A program made the position numbers and the translations under genes. Below, in pieces: positions 34,905 through 47,800 of a stretch of 64,000 nucleotides of DNA. How positions within the stretch are numbered: the stretch's first letter is position 1; each line of letters opens with the position of its first letter. The stretch is from assembly GCA_023101885.1 (NCBI GenBank), contig JALPQD010000102.1:5082971-5146970 (forward strand). The letters run 5' to 3'. The notes beneath the pieces are model-generated. The model was not told the DNA's origin and searched no databases. It was given only the letters and a program-made list of their open reading frames with translations. This DNA is from Typhlomys cinereus. Its lineage: Eukaryota > Chordata > Mammalia > Rodentia > Platacanthomyidae.

Positions 34905-35055
34905 CTGACTACTGTGTGTGCATAGTGTAAGTATGGAAGTCAGAGGACAAGCTTTAGGAATCGGTTCTTTCTGCCACCTTGTAGGATCAGAGGTTTGAAC
35001 TCAGGTTATCAGACTTGTTTGGATATACCTGGTAAGCCATCTCTCTAGGATGCCA
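34905..35055 (-). mobile_element. Reverse B3-like SINE remnant
   Basis: The plus strand shows a short TG-rich tail, gaagtcagaggacaagcttt, gtttgaactcaggttatcag and ends in ggtaagccatctctctagga, the reverse complement of a B3 head. Moderately diverged. Confidence 0.6.
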
Positions 35056-36454
35056 TTTTTAAGAACTTATAGGATTCAATTTGTGAGATAATTGCAAAAG
35101 GAATTTTAAAAATGACATATGGATAGCAGAAGAGAAAGAAGTACTGTTTCTTCTCCCTTCTGATTGTTACTTTGAACTCAGTCCACTCAGAAGTTCTTAA
35201 AACATCCTTTTTTTTAAAATTTCTCAGAAGTTCTAAATGAGCACAAAAGCCATAAAACCAACAAAGCAAAGCCAATCAAACAAGCAAACAAACAAAACTT
35301 CTTGCCTCTGGCCATGGCTTTCCTCTTAACAAGACCACCAAGTAAAAAAAATCTACGATAGACTGATCCTAATGCTGCAGGACAGTATGAACACACACAC
35401 TGTGAAGGCTGAGTCAAGGATAGAGAGGAAAAGGGGACAGAGAGACGCACACAGAGCAATGCCTAAGCGCTCGGTTCTGGAGGCTTGCACTGTCAGCGAG
35501 TGATATGAACCCACTAGTGGTCACACACCTTGACATTTGGCAGCCAGCTTATGATCTACTAGATTGAGCTCCATGACAGAAAGTAGCCCATTTTAATTAT
35601 GGCTTAATGTCAAGTCAAGTGTGTATAAGGCAGCATGGGAGGAAGTACTATAGAAAGCAGAGCTGGAGTGAGGCTCAGAGTTTCCCTGGGGATGCTCGTG
35701 TTAAGGATGAGAAAACCACAGAGTGTGGAGGGACTTGAACACAGGTACCCACTTGATGTTTGGGTGATGCTTACCAAGGGCAGCTTCACCGGGAGGAGAA
35801 CCCATTACAGCCTTGGAAGTCAGAGTGCAGAACTTATACAGAGCCCTCACACATTTTGAGCAGTCACTGAGTATTTTTTAAATCACAGCTGATCTCTAAA
35901 GACTCACCCTCATCTTGGGAAGAAGTAGGAGAGGTAGCAGAAAAGAGACGATGGGAAAAGCGTGGCTACCCACCAGGGCAAAGTGAACTTGGGGTTCTGC
36001 AATGGAAATAGAGAAAGGAAAACACAGCCAGGAGCCACCGCACAGCCAGAATCAGCAAGACGTGGGGGCGACTCAGATCCGGAGCAGGTGTAGTCAGGAA
36101 ATCCCTGTCTCTCCATGGCTCTGAATCACGATGATGACAAAATCAGTAGCGTAAACGAGACTTTCAGGAGAAGAAAGGAAGAGGACCTGGGGGAGTGGGT
36201 GAAGTGAAGGTTTCCTTGGAGACTTTTTGGTATGTGGCTCACACGGGTAGAGGGAAATGAGGACTTAAACTCTTGGAACAGAGTCCAAGGAAACAAAAGC
36301 GACAATCACAAGAACATTCTAGGGAACAGTGTGTAAAAAAAAGAACAAGAAAAATCAAAAGGGGAGGAAGTGAGAAGGTGTGGAAAGGGAAGAGGTATGG
36401 GTCATAGATAGAGGGTGAAGAACTCTTTTTCCAAAGGAAGTAAAAGTGTGGGAT

Positions 36455-36605
36455 GTGGGGTCTGTGAGATTGCTGAATATAAAGATGCTTCCTGAGCAAG
36501 CCTGGAGATCTGAGTTCAATTCCTGGACCCCACCTAAAGTGGATAGAGAGATCCAAATTCAAAAAGTTGCCCTGACCTCCTTGTGTGCATTGTGGTGGCC
36601 CCTCC
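36455..36605 (+). mobile_element. B3-like SINE remnant
   Basis: Contains gtgagattgctgaatataaa, gagttcaattcctggacccc and ttgccctgacctccttgtgt, in the order seen in B3 elements. Old; no duplication found. Confidence 0.5.
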
Positions 36606-39094
36606 CCCACAATAATAATTCAAAGGGGAGGAAGTAAAAGATGCAGACACATTTGAGAGAAATGGTGAGGTTTGCTGATTTTATTCTCATCAAGCAATCC
36701 TGTTCGAAACTTTGCAGAAAGCAGAGCTGTGGCTGCTCAGAAGGGGCCCCTGAGATGTGAGTGGCAGAAAGGTACTCATGAGCATGTAGAAAGGCCTCAG
36801 ACAGTGACAAAGAGGTACAGAGAGTCACTGCCAAGAAGTCAAGATGGCTTGAGAACTAGGTGAGTCACTGGCACAGCAAGTCACAGGGCGCAGGTGTGCC
36901 CTCTGAAGTGGGTCTGCTGGCAGCCAGAGCCCGGTTCCGTCAACCACCATCTGTGAAACAGAGCAAGTGGTTCGTGTCTTATAAGACAGATGCAGTGCTC
37001 ATCACAGCCCAACCTTCCAGGGCAGCCTCAAGGGTTAAATGAGATAATGCTTGTGATTACCTGGCGCTCAGTAATTCTCTATGAACACCTTTTTACATCA
37101 TTGGTCGACCTAATTAGAAGAAACAGTCTGTCACCGAGTGCTCCTAGTACTCTGGTCTTGAGACACACAGCAGTCTAACTTCCCGTGTTCCTGAAAGAAC
37201 TCTAACAGGACATAACGATAAAGAAAGCAGTTGGCCTTTAACTTTGGTAACAAGGAGGCAGGCGCTCACTCTTTGGAGTAACAATGGGTGGAGCCAAGCA
37301 GCAATAGCCTGAGCTTGTATTTCTCCTGTCCCCTGCCCTGTGTCTCCCCCTGGGACAGAGGGACCTTCAAAGAGGGGCTATGTTCTTCTCAGAAGTCCAT
37401 TTTACCCAGAAATAAGTCTGGTGTGAATACATGTGTAATATGCAAGAATATGTATACAGGTTTCAGAACTCCAAAAGTTGAAAAAATTATTAGGAAAAAG
37501 GGTAACAACACTTGGGTTCCGGGAGGGGTAGTTTCTTTGAGCTGACCCACCTAGAGTAGACCACTCTCTGAGAGTTGGTTAGCATCTCTCACAGCTAACT
37601 TTCTACCTTACAATGCTGACATTTAAGTCATTATTTTTGCTTCTCAGAAACAAACAAAGAGATGTACACATGCGTGAGAAAATCTGATAATTGCAGCCAC
37701 ATGGGTTTACTTTCTTTAGAACTGAAGAGAGAACTATGTCTAGGTCAGCTATTCTCTGGTAATGAAGACTGACCAAAGTCATCTCTACCTGTTTCAAAGT
37801 TCTTTCAAAGACAAAGGCAGTCCTGACTTCACTATAAGTCTTGAGGTTGAAGTTTGTAAGGTTTGTCTGTATAGAAGATTGTTTAGGAAGTCACATGAAG
37901 GAGAAAATATAAGTTGTTCCTCCTTCTTTAGCTAAGAAGATCTTGATTTAGACATAGATCATGGTCTTTTTATTTTTCCTGAAAGGAAAGAAAAGAAATG
38001 CCTTGAAGTGTTGGATCACCCCTCGGCAGACGGCGTGATCTTTTAACTAAATAAAAAATCGAGGGAACAAAGGGAAAGGCAGTCATTGAAAATTCCAGAA
38101 AGAGATTGGATATACAATTCGTAGTGCAAGCAAGAGGAGATAGGGTGACATGATGAGAAATAAGAAAAGAAATCGCATTACAAAAGAGGAGATAAGAAAA
38201 ATAAAGAAGCGGATGTTCAAAACTAGAAGGCACAGGCAAATTGAAAAAATATAGAGATAGGAGACCATGAGCAGATGAAATGAAGGGAGGCAAAAAATGT
38301 GATAAGAACCAAAACATGCATCACACCAAAAAGAGCGCACCTCGATCAAATTACCATACAGCAGAGAAGGATTAAACTAAGAGTCTAACTGAACCCAACT
38401 TTTTGCATTTGCTAGATGGCAGAGGCTACCCTGTGCTTAGACTCCCAAATCCACACAATGAGTGCCACCCAGCATTCCCAAATCTCACAGGAGGGTTTTT
38501 GTTTTTTAGGTTGACCAAATAAGAAGCTACCTTGAAAAATAAAAACTCACAAACATGCCAGTCTATTAATAACAAAACATATTTAGTCACAGGTGTAGCT
38601 TTGTGAGTCATATTTAACCTATCATGAACTGACCCATCTCTTGTTTCTTAACACCTTCCACCACAGGAAAATGAACAACTTAAGTTATATAAACACCACT
38701 AAATGCTATTTAGCCATTAAAAGTAGCATTTATCTAGATCCTTCCAATGCTACCAACACACGGGAATAAGTTAAAAAAAAAAAAAAAGGCTATTGAAGAG
38801 AAAAGAAATAAGAAAAAATGTAATTGTTGACTACAACCATGGAAAAATGTATGTATATATGTATACCTTGATTTAAATAAATGAGGAGTGATGTAAGCTT
38901 TTGAAAATTTAGTAATAATTGATTTTTCTTTAGCTTGTGTTCATCTAGCTACTACAGTAGAATCTACACACCCATGTTAATCTAATCAGCTCCCTCAGCA
39001 TGCAGAACAGACTAGTACATCCTTGCAACTTTCCTAATGGCATGTCTCCAAGCTGCCCTGTTATACAACACATCTTTTAGTCAAGTAACTAGGG

Positions 39095-39265
39095 GATGGG
39101 GCGTCGACTGAGCCAGTAAACTGACCTTCAAGCACAAGAATCGAGAATGTGAGTTTGATCCTCAGAACCCATGGGAAAAAAGTTGGATGTGGTGGCATGC
39201 ACCGGAGAGGCAAGGACAGATAGAGTCCTTGGGGCTTCCCCACCAGTCAGGTCTAGCTGAATCAG
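39095..39265 (+). mobile_element. B4-like SINE remnant
   Basis: A tRNA-like head (gactgagccagtaaactgac, gagtttgatcctcagaaccc) is followed by a B1-type body start (gttggatgtggtggcatgca) and gtctagctgaatcagtgag. The head-plus-B1 order is that of rodent B4. Truncated at the 3' side. Confidence 0.55.
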
Positions 39266-39379
39266 TGAGTTTCACATTTAGTTAGAATCTTGTCTCTTAG
39301 TCTCACAGCAACACCTCACTTCTCAGTTCCAATCTCTGTTTTAGTTTCATTTTTCATTGTTTTAATGAATACCTGACTT

Positions 39380-39595
39380 GGGCTGGAGAGATGGTTCAGG
39401 GGTTAAGACTCAGTCTAGCAAGCAGAAGATCCTGAATTCAGATCCCTGATCCTAGGTAAATAAAAAGCACCAGGCGGAAACTGTGGAGGCCTGTACTTCC
39501 AGCCATGGTGGGTGGAGCCTGGAAAATTCCAGAGCTAACCAAAAAGGTAGTAGAAGCAATCCAGGATGATTCCCAGGGACACATGGTACCCTCTG

Positions 39596-39636
<41 letters not shown>

Positions 39637-39665
39637 TACACACAAAATAAATAAAGTTAAAAGAA
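39380..39665 (+). mobile_element. tRNA-head SINE of the (CA)n-tail family, copy 4
   Basis: Begins ggctggagagatggttcagg and runs through cttccagccatggtgggtgg and gggacacatggtaccctctg into a (CA)n tail (39598-39640) and AAATAAATAAAG. A 13-bp duplication with two mismatches (GAATACCTGACTT at 39367, GAATATCTGACCT at 39666) flanks it. With the copy at 32.8 kb it defines a subfamily whose last part before the tail contains the word gtaccct. Confidence 0.8.
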
Positions 39666-41569
39666 GAATATCTGACCTAAATAACTGTGGGGAATAAGGG
39701 ATGTTATTGGCTTATAATTCCAGAATCTAGTATATCATGACAGGAGAGTAACATTCAGGAAGCAACTGATTACATGACATTTGAAATCAAGAGACATTAC
39801 ATGGGTGATTCATGATGCACATAAGTATCTTTAAAGTTCTAAATATCCCATAGTCATGCAAGTTGCTTAAATTTACTTAACCAAAATCCCAGACCAAATA
39901 ATTTTAATACCTTTATTTCCTTTCAAAAATGTTCTTGACCAAGAGTTTGTGTTCCATTTAACAATTATAACCACTGCTTAGGCTCTGGGAATATATCTTT
40001 ACACTTTTCTTATTTTGCATACATTCATATATAGACTTGTCAGGGAAAAAATGAACCAGGACTTAAAAATTACTATGTCAACAATAACAACATCTTAATC
40101 CCCTAGAATTCCACCATTCTGTTGAATCACCCACCTGTCTACTTGGCAATATTATTCTCTTGTTGTTCTCATCTTTCACATGAGAACTAAAAAGTCCAGA
40201 GAGCCTATTAAGCATTCCACAAAGCCCATGGCAAAATTGCTTTCCTTTTTTCTTTTTGCTGGGGGATGCATTTGCATCTGAACACCCCCTCTTTCTCCTC
40301 ACACCATTCCTTCTTTTTAATTTCTCCTCTTCAAGGAACAGGAGAAGTTTCTGGCTGAGAAAGACAAGTAGAGACAGCACCACAGGCTTTTGGACGTTCT
40401 TGATAACGTGGAGATGTGTGCGAAGCAAGCCCTGACTTTCTACAGCGTTCTGCCTTGTCTCCTGCAGTCACGTGCTCTCCTGCCCCTCATCACAGCTCAT
40501 TTGTCTTTGCTGAAAACCTTCAGCCCTAGTTTAAATCTTGCCACAATCTATTTGCTTTGATAGACTTGGAGGAAAAATTCCCCCACATGTGACATCTCCA
40601 TATGTGAAAACACGTTGAGGTTATTGGACCTGTTCCCAGGATGTGTTTACTCTTGTCTGTGTGATAGATTAGATGCAATTTTCTTTTTTAAACAGTTAAG
40701 TGCAATTAAGAGGTCTCAGGTGATAATCTTTGGTACAGCTTAGATAGAAAGTGAATTCTCTAAGTAAATCCTGCCTCCTCCCAGAAGGTGCTCACATACC
40801 ACAGTGCGAGCAGACAGGACCCTTCTCTGGGGCCTCCCAGACCAAAGGATTCCAAAGACATGGCAGTAGAGACACTGTGTGGTGGATCAGCCTCCTCTGC
40901 TTGGCTGTCGCCACAAGGCTCTTCTTTACCGTCCCCAGTGTAGAACAAAGTCATCAGAATACTGCAGAAGCTTACTGTGACATGATTAAGGTAACACTGA
41001 AGTGTAAAAACTAAAGTTTCGGAACCATAGATTCAGTAGATGTTACTGGTGGCTGGCTACTCACCTATGCCATTGAACCTCCTCTTCCTGGATGCCCCTG
41101 CTGTCCAACTATAACCCCAAGTTGAAATGGTCCAAATGCAGCTGTTCTCACTCCCTCTTACACCCATTCCTGCTCTGGTTAGATACTTAGCCCCCATCCA
41201 CTGTAGTTCCATAACCCAAACCTAGAAACCATCTATGCAGCTCCCACCGCCTTACTACAATTGTAAGAGATCAACTATTGGTATTGCTGCTGTTAGGTTA
41301 AACCATGTGAAATCGCTCTCTTGGGTCATTGTTGCCTACCAATGCCAATCACCAATGGGTCATCTTAATGTATCATTTACACCAAGCAAGGCCATGTCTG
41401 TTTCTTTCTCTCCCCACCTCAGCAATTCCTTCTTTAGCCTCATCTGGGTTCTAGCAGCTACCACCTAGAGCTCTTGCTACCCCATCTCATCTTCTTCCGC
41501 GAAATCTTCTGCAGTTCTTTCTCTTCACAGAAATGCAACCATGACACACCTGACTTAAAAACTTTTCAG

Positions 41570-41984
41570 ATCACACTTGTAATCTCAGTTCATGGATGCT
41601 GAGATAGTAGGACTACCATAAGTTCGAAGCCAGTCTGGGTTACAGAGTGAAACCCAGTCTCAAAAAAAAAAAAAAAAAAGTGGCTGGGGAAATGAGTCAT
41701 TGGATAAAGTCCTTGCTATTCAAGCATGAAGACATGAGTTCAGATCCTCAACACCCAGGTTAAAAGCCAAATGTGGCAGCATGCACCTATAATCTCAGGC
41801 TGGGAGTCAGAGACAGGAGAATACCAGAGTGGGGGTGTTGATAAGTACTTAGTCTAGTAAATCAATGAGTTTTGGTAGAGAGTTATAGAGGAAGCCATCC
41901 AATATCACCCTGTGACTCTACATGTCCAAGTATGGGCACCTGCACCCATATCAACATGGGCATACATATATATTCATACACATA

Positions 41985-42020
<36 letters not shown>
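41570..42020 (+). mobile_element. B1-like fragment followed by a B4-like SINE
   Basis: 41570-41682 shows B1 landmarks (cttgtaatctcagttcatgg, gaagccagtctgggttacag) ending in a poly-A. 41683 starts a new element with head gtggctggggaaatgagtca, box-B-like gagttcagatcctcaacacc, a B1-type body (atgtggcagcatgcacctat) and a (CA)n tail at 41986-42019. The second is a B4-type ID-B1 fusion that inserted into or next to the B1 A tail. Confidence 0.65.
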
Positions 42021-42021
<1 letters not shown>

Positions 42022-43934
42022 GACTCCCAGCCTCTAGATCCGGGAGAAAATTTCTTTTGCTACAGTCACCTAGTCTCTGATGCTTTATGATGACAGCATT
42101 AGAAAAAAAAAAAAGTTCCTTTCACTGTCTTGTATTTCTCCAATGCAAGTAATACTTCATTAGCCCTGGCATGGAACACATGTTTAACACACATTCGATG
42201 AATCAGCAATTGAATGTACTTGCCAGAGTGCAGCAGAGAAGCAGCAAGTGTTTGGAAAGGCGTCATCCATTTAATGAAAGAGTGAACTTTGGGGTTAGGA
42301 CACTCTCTGATTGCTGATAATTGAAACAACTGCTTGTTCTTCTCTGTAATAAGCAGTATTATGTCAATGCTATTCTACAATCATTTCTGAGGACCAGATG
42401 ATGGCTATGCCATTTAAACCATTACTAATATACCTAATTTCCCGGACAGCCAAGGCTTCTCTCTAGCTCATTTTTGTGGGGCTTGTTCTTCTAAGATGAG
42501 GGACTTCCAGAGTCACTGAGTTTTCAGTCTCATAGTCTTCTGTTCTAATGGTCTCTTTTAGCTTTCAAAAATGAATGTAGCTCCTAATCACATAATTTAC
42601 TGTCAAGGAGAGCTCTGGACATTGGAAAGAATAGAGCTCATTAAAAATTTAAAAATTCCAATATTCTTATATAAATATTTATTTATAAAATATGCCACAG
42701 CATAAAAGTTTTAGGGTCCACACACAGAATGGATTGGATGTAAACAGCCTACCTTGGTGAGCGCAGCTTACATTCCATCTTCTCATGCCCATTCTCTCAT
42801 GAAACCTCTCCTTGCTCCAGGCCCTCATAGCTTGCAGATTGCTTACCCATAATGCTGCCCTACTTGAGTGATGATTCCCTTCAAAACTCTCACAGTGGCC
42901 AGGATTCTCTCTCTCTCTCTCCGCCTCCCCCCCCCCCGTTTCTGATCTTGAAACATCAGCTTCTCTATATCTGACTCTAACTTTCCCAGCAGGTCCTTGT
43001 CACATGCTTCAAAGTCAGCCATGCCCTCCCGATGGGATAACTCAGTGCTCATGAATGCCCCACATGCTTTACATTTATTTCCATGTCTACCTCCTGGTGA
43101 TGCCTCATTGGAAAGCCAATTTCCCCTCCCCCTCTGTCTAAATGAACTCTTGCTGTTCTAGAAGTATTTTCGGCTCCACCTGTTCTGCGAAGCTCACTTG
43201 TCCCACCTGCATGCAACATCCCAGAATGCCTCTCTTAGAATGGAGGCAGTTGTGGTGAGTGGCAAACCTGTGAAATTTCCCTGTAATTTAAGGAAAATGA
43301 ACAGAAAAATACCAACAGCTCTTATGCTTTTCAGTGTGATTCTTCAGTGGCAGGGTCGCTCATCTTTTTTCCTGTATTCTGAACATCTATCCATTAGGAG
43401 ATTCAAAAAATATAATCTTGTTGTATGAATGAATAAGTGAACACAAATGATATATAATTCCAATGTTACTGACATTTCAGATTCCTCCCCCCTACCTTCC
43501 TCTCTTTTTTTCTTCCTCCTTCTTTCCCACCATTTTATTTGTGTTCTAAAAATAAAAAAGAGTAAAATAATTCCATCGACTGAGGAAACTGGTCTACTTT
43601 TGGGTTAATTTCCATAAAATTTTATGTTTGGACTGATGGCAAAGGGTCCTGTTGGCAAGGGGCAGCAGATCCTGTAGACCGAAGGGAAACAGCTTCAGAG
43701 TAACTGTTTGAAAACACACTTTGTTAGCTTTTGCATTGATAAGTACTACATTGATCATCTCATTCTTCATTATTGTCAGGATGTTTTTTGAGGGTCGCAT
43801 GAGTATTATTAAAGGGACATGTGAAACAGCGTGCAGCACGTTCACCTGCCACTCCAGTACTTGGGAGGTGGAGGGAGGAAGACCTGCATTTAGGGGAATA
43901 AGCATAACCAATTAAGCCCAGACCCACAGTAGTA

Positions 43935-44330
43935 GCTGATCTTCATTATTGGCTTGACTGGACTCAGAATCAGGATAGAAACAAGCTCTGGCTATATCTG
44001 CAAGTATGCTTTCAAAAAAGTGCAAGTGAGGTGGAAAGACCCCTCCCCCCAATGAAGGTGGGAAGCCCCATTCCACAGGCCACCAGCCAGGGCCTGGAAC
44101 TGAATAAAAAGCACAAAGTAAGCAAAGCAGCGGCACTCATCTCTTTGTGCTTCTGGACTCTGGACACAAAGTGACCAGCTGCCTCACCTCCTACCACCAT
44201 GCCTTCCCGCCATGATGGACTTTGAGCAAAGAAAAGAAACGAAAAAAGCAACCAAAAAAACTTTCTTTCTTGAAGTTACTTGCAGTCGATAGTTTGTCCC
44301 AGCAACAAGAGAAGCAGCTAAAACGCTGAT
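43935..44330 (+). mobile_element. URR1-type MITE remnant
   Basis: The order attggcttgactggactcag, ggtggaaagacccctccccc, ggaactgaataaaaagcac, gtgaccagctgcctcacc, catgccttcccgccatgatg and an end near gagaagcagctaaaacgc matches rodent URR1 elements. It ends shortly before the direct repeat at 44388. Confidence 0.6.
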
Positions 44331-44387
44331 CTAAGTGAGCTCTTATCTCAACAAAACAAATACACAAAAGTAAAGTACCTTTGAATC

Positions 44388-44480
44388 CGCCTAAGTATTT
44401 AATGTAGCCCCAAATCTCTAACATCTTGAAATTAATAAAAGACCACATCTAGACTAAAGGAAATGTGTTTCTGATTCATT
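44388..44480 (+). repeat. Diverged direct repeat, unit 1 (3' of the exon in gene sense)
   Basis: Starts with cgcctaagtatttaatgtag and continues with caaatctctaac, gaaatt, taaaaga and tttctgattca. The same series occurs at 44864-44975, 476 bp away in the same orientation, with small indels. The two units bracket the FU exon at 44669-44812. I do not recognise it as a named repeat family. Confidence 0.8.
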
Positions 44481-44668
44481 GAAAGGGTCCAACATTCTTG
44501 AAGAACTGGACAAAGACATACAAGTTACTGGGGGAAAAAAGCGTTCATAATCAGAGCCCAAGGGACCAGCACCAGAGCCCCTTTCCTGGTATGAAGCCCC
44601 CAGCAGCAGCCCAGTGATTCCCAAGGATCCCAAAGAGGATGCCCAGGGGCACAACAGAGGTCACTCAC

Positions 44669-44812
44669 CAGCACAGTACCCCACCAGGTTCAGAAACTGC
44701 TCTTTCTTGCAGCTGGCTTTACAACGCCCATTGATAAGAGTGATGTGAGGGTGACAGGAGACACAGTCAGACTCCAGAGGCCCATGGCACTGCCTGCAAG
44801 TTGGGTGGCATT
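44669..44812 (-). CDS. Fras1: Fras1 exon, furin-like repeat (fifth in window)
   Basis: Internal exon of 144 bp (48 codons), phase 1 in and out. It has a strong pyrimidine tract and acceptor (ccttttccccccag) and the donor GCTG|gtgagt. The split codon with the preceding exon is GAA (Glu). The module has eight cysteines, starts CHPTCRQCHGPLESDC and ends in EQFLNLVGYCA, both recognisable as FRAS1. It contains no in-frame ATG, so it is easy to miss by ORF scanning. It sits between two copies of a diverged direct repeat. Intact and in frame. Confidence 0.95.
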
Positions 44813-47800
44813 CTGGGGGGAAAAGGAAAAGCCAGGATTAAATTTAGCAGCTCAGCATGCAAACGCCTAAGTATTTAATGTAGCCCACAAATCTCTAACT
44901 CTCTTCATCTCTTGGAAATTCCTAAATAAAAAGCCCACCACATTCCTAGACATGACCCAGAAACTGTGTATTTCTGGATTCAATATGAATATTGTCCACA
45001 AACATTAAGAAGGAATTTAGAGTTGTAAAAATCAAAGATGGCAGCCACCCAATGCAGAGGAACCAGAATGACCATCCTTGTCTTTATGACTGCAGAGGTC
45101 CAGTCTGAGTGACAGCAGAAACATATGTGATGCAGAGGGAGAATGGAGCAAGGCGAAGAGAGGCACATGCTGCCCCTCAGAAATTCTTGGCAGACAAGTG
45201 GGGGTGGAAGGCATGCACAGCACACGACACTAAGCCTTCTCTTCAGAACAAGCTGCCAACTGAGCTTTCCTCTCAGGGTCTCAACTTGGATCAGTTTTAT
45301 CAGCAACACTTAATTAAAATACAAAGAACAGAAACAGTCTTCTCTCCGGAGGTTATCGTGAGCTGCATCTGAAGTTCAAAGCCTTAGACGAAATTATCGC
45401 GAAGTTATGTCTTCCTTGGAAAAAAACACCAAATTAACGAGAGGTACTACACTGTGGAAGCCAAGTAAGTAAGGCACAGGTGGGGAAGAAAGTTAAAGTC
45501 CCAGATAAAGGCAGCGAGGTCACTGTTGCAGCAAGGCTCACGCTGCTAAGGTAGGCACCAGGAGAGAGCCTGTGGGTAGAAGATGGAGGTGTTCTCTGCC
45601 AAGCATGAGGCCTAGGCCTGTCTGATTCCAAGAGGCGGGAGGGGAGGGACGGAGCCTTACGAAGCTTTCTGGGACAGATGACTCTTTCTTGGCATAGAGA
45701 TGGTGGGGCATAAAGACAGATTCCAAGTCAAGTGCCTCTCCCTTCTGGCAAGAGGCCAGAAGGAGATAAGTTAAAAAAAGCAAGCAAGTGGGCAAACTTG
45801 CTGAGCACCTCTCCCCCTACATCCCCCCATCCCTACATTCCTCAGGCTCCCCTCCTTAAAACCTCCTATCAGAAGACATTAGCATTCCCAAGATAGTTTT
45901 AGCACTGGGATCTTCCTCCCTCCCCATAATGCTTGCAGTGACCCACATGCCAGGCCACCGGTGGGACCATCCATCTACCAGTGCCCGCTGACAGAGAGGA
46001 GGTGCAGCTACTCAGGATTTCTGCCTCTGAACAATTTGCACAGAGAAACCATGGGGCCTGGACCACAGCTCCCAAGGACAAACGAGCTTGCAAGGACAAA
46101 CTCTGAGGACAAAGAAAGCAGCTACCCCTGCAGAGCTGATGGAGGGCTTGCCGCCAAGCAGCTCACAGGCCCACAGTTTAATAAGGTATTTGGGCAAAGG
46201 AAGAAAATTCTAGAATAAAAATAGCACTGATCTTCAGTCCTCTAAGTTTGCATTCACTCTGCATGTCTTCCTTGGAATTTAAGGCCCAGATGGATGTAAC
46301 AATTGTTCATTTATCTTAAAAATATTCTACAAATTTACTACATGTTTTCTGACTCCAGAAACACACAGAAGACGATTTCATCATGATGAGGCTCCTCCTA
46401 TCAGCTGGCTTCAAATATCTATTTTTGGAAACAAAATAGGACTCCTGATAAAATGTGCACTTGGTTCTTGGTTTTGTTTTGTTTTCTCTGCAAATAGAGG
46501 AAATCGTAGCACTAACCTGAGGTGCTTACATTTTATTATGTTGTCGATTTCAATAAAATGCTTTACTAATCTAAACTTGCAATTTCCAAAATCTCTGTTA
46601 CGGAAATATAAAGGTACTCTTAAATTGGCCAGGCACATCAAAGAAGGGAATAAACATTTGTTTTCCCTTTTGTTCTCCCTTTTTGCTCTACTGACAAAAC
46701 TCAACTACAAATGGTCAACTACCTGTACAGCACCTGACCTGCTTTCACACACCTGAATAGCTCTTCTCCAAGGTCACCACTACCATATCTGTCCCTCAGG
46801 ACATGCGTAAGCCATCTCCCCTGAAAGTCAGACTTTGTTACCATCAAAATGGGTTGAACAATAGAATATAACAGAAGAGACACTGAGACTTCTGATAACT
46901 AGGTCGTAAGAACCTCACAGCTTCTGATTACATCTCCTGGAATATGCTGTCCACGGGAAGACAATTGGCTTTAAAAAGGCTAAGGAAGACCACTACATTG
47001 TAAGAAAGTTCAGCTACCTATAAAAAGAGACTAAGACAGTCTTGAACCAACCAGGTGACAGAAACATCAATGGAGAACCAGCCTACACAATCGTAAGACT
47101 AAACTTCCTAGCAAAACCCATTAAAACCAGAAACTGGGTAAGATAATACCAACTGCTGCTTCAAGTATTAAATCTATGTTGTTTTAAGCCACAAATTTTG
47201 AGTGACAGTAGATAAACAGTGTAACTTCCTAGAGAGAGATAATCATGACTTTTTTAACACCCTTGAGATCTCAATCCTCATATTTCAAATCTTTTTTTCC
47301 ACTGCATATGTAAAAAGGAATGGGAGTTAAAATTGGAATATATATGAAATCATATAGACAAATGCACATGTATTTCTAGATAAAACTTTACACAATATAG
47401 GAATTCACCTATGACCTCATGTTTGGGAACAATATGAAATGGTACAGTTCTATTTTGTTTTTGTTATATGACAGCATGTATGAAAAGGAGATTAAAAAAA
47501 ATCTGATCGGATAAACAGTTGTTGCATGAGTATGGAAATTGCACCATCAGAGTCCTATTTTGTTTCTGAATTTTCAAACCTAATACAGTGTGTACACATT
47601 CCCATTAGAAAAACAAACCTGTAAATTTAAGAGAAAGCTAGAGTAACAGGGAGTTAATCATCTGGTTCTTTTACATCATAAAGGCTGTTATCTAATCTGG
47701 GAGGGAAGTTATCTACCCAGGATCTGTTCTTTCAACAAGAGAAAACCCAGCTCATAGTGAGTTTATTTTGATATTGTATTCTCTGGGACAACATAGATTA

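Larger units (their letters stand above)
33098..39366 (-). other. Fras1: Fras1 large intron, mostly unique sequence
   Basis: Contains old SINE pieces (34905-35055, 36455-36605, 39095-39265) and otherwise no repeat that I recognise. The part at 34300-34870 is AT-rich unique sequence with several GATA-like and homeobox-like words and is a possible non-coding element. No exon-like open frame with splice sites and a family signature was found. Confidence 0.6.
39666..44668 (-). other. Fras1: Fras1 large intron, 5' part (gene sense)
   Basis: The donor-proximal 5 kb of the 34.8-kb intron. It contains a B1-like fragment (41570-41682) joined to a B4-like SINE (41683-42020), short (CT)n and poly-C runs (42904-42937), a URR1-type remnant (43935-44330) and a diverged direct-repeat unit (44388-44480) whose partner lies on the other side of the next exon. 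The 116-codon minus-strand frame at 40078-40428 has no splice sites or family features and is treated as chance. Confidence 0.6.

Noticed and set aside
40078..40428. 116-codon minus-strand frame with a lysine-rich stretch, considered as an extra Fras1 exon
   Set aside because: It lacks the cysteine pattern, and the flanking FU modules join directly in recalled FRAS1, leaving no place for it.
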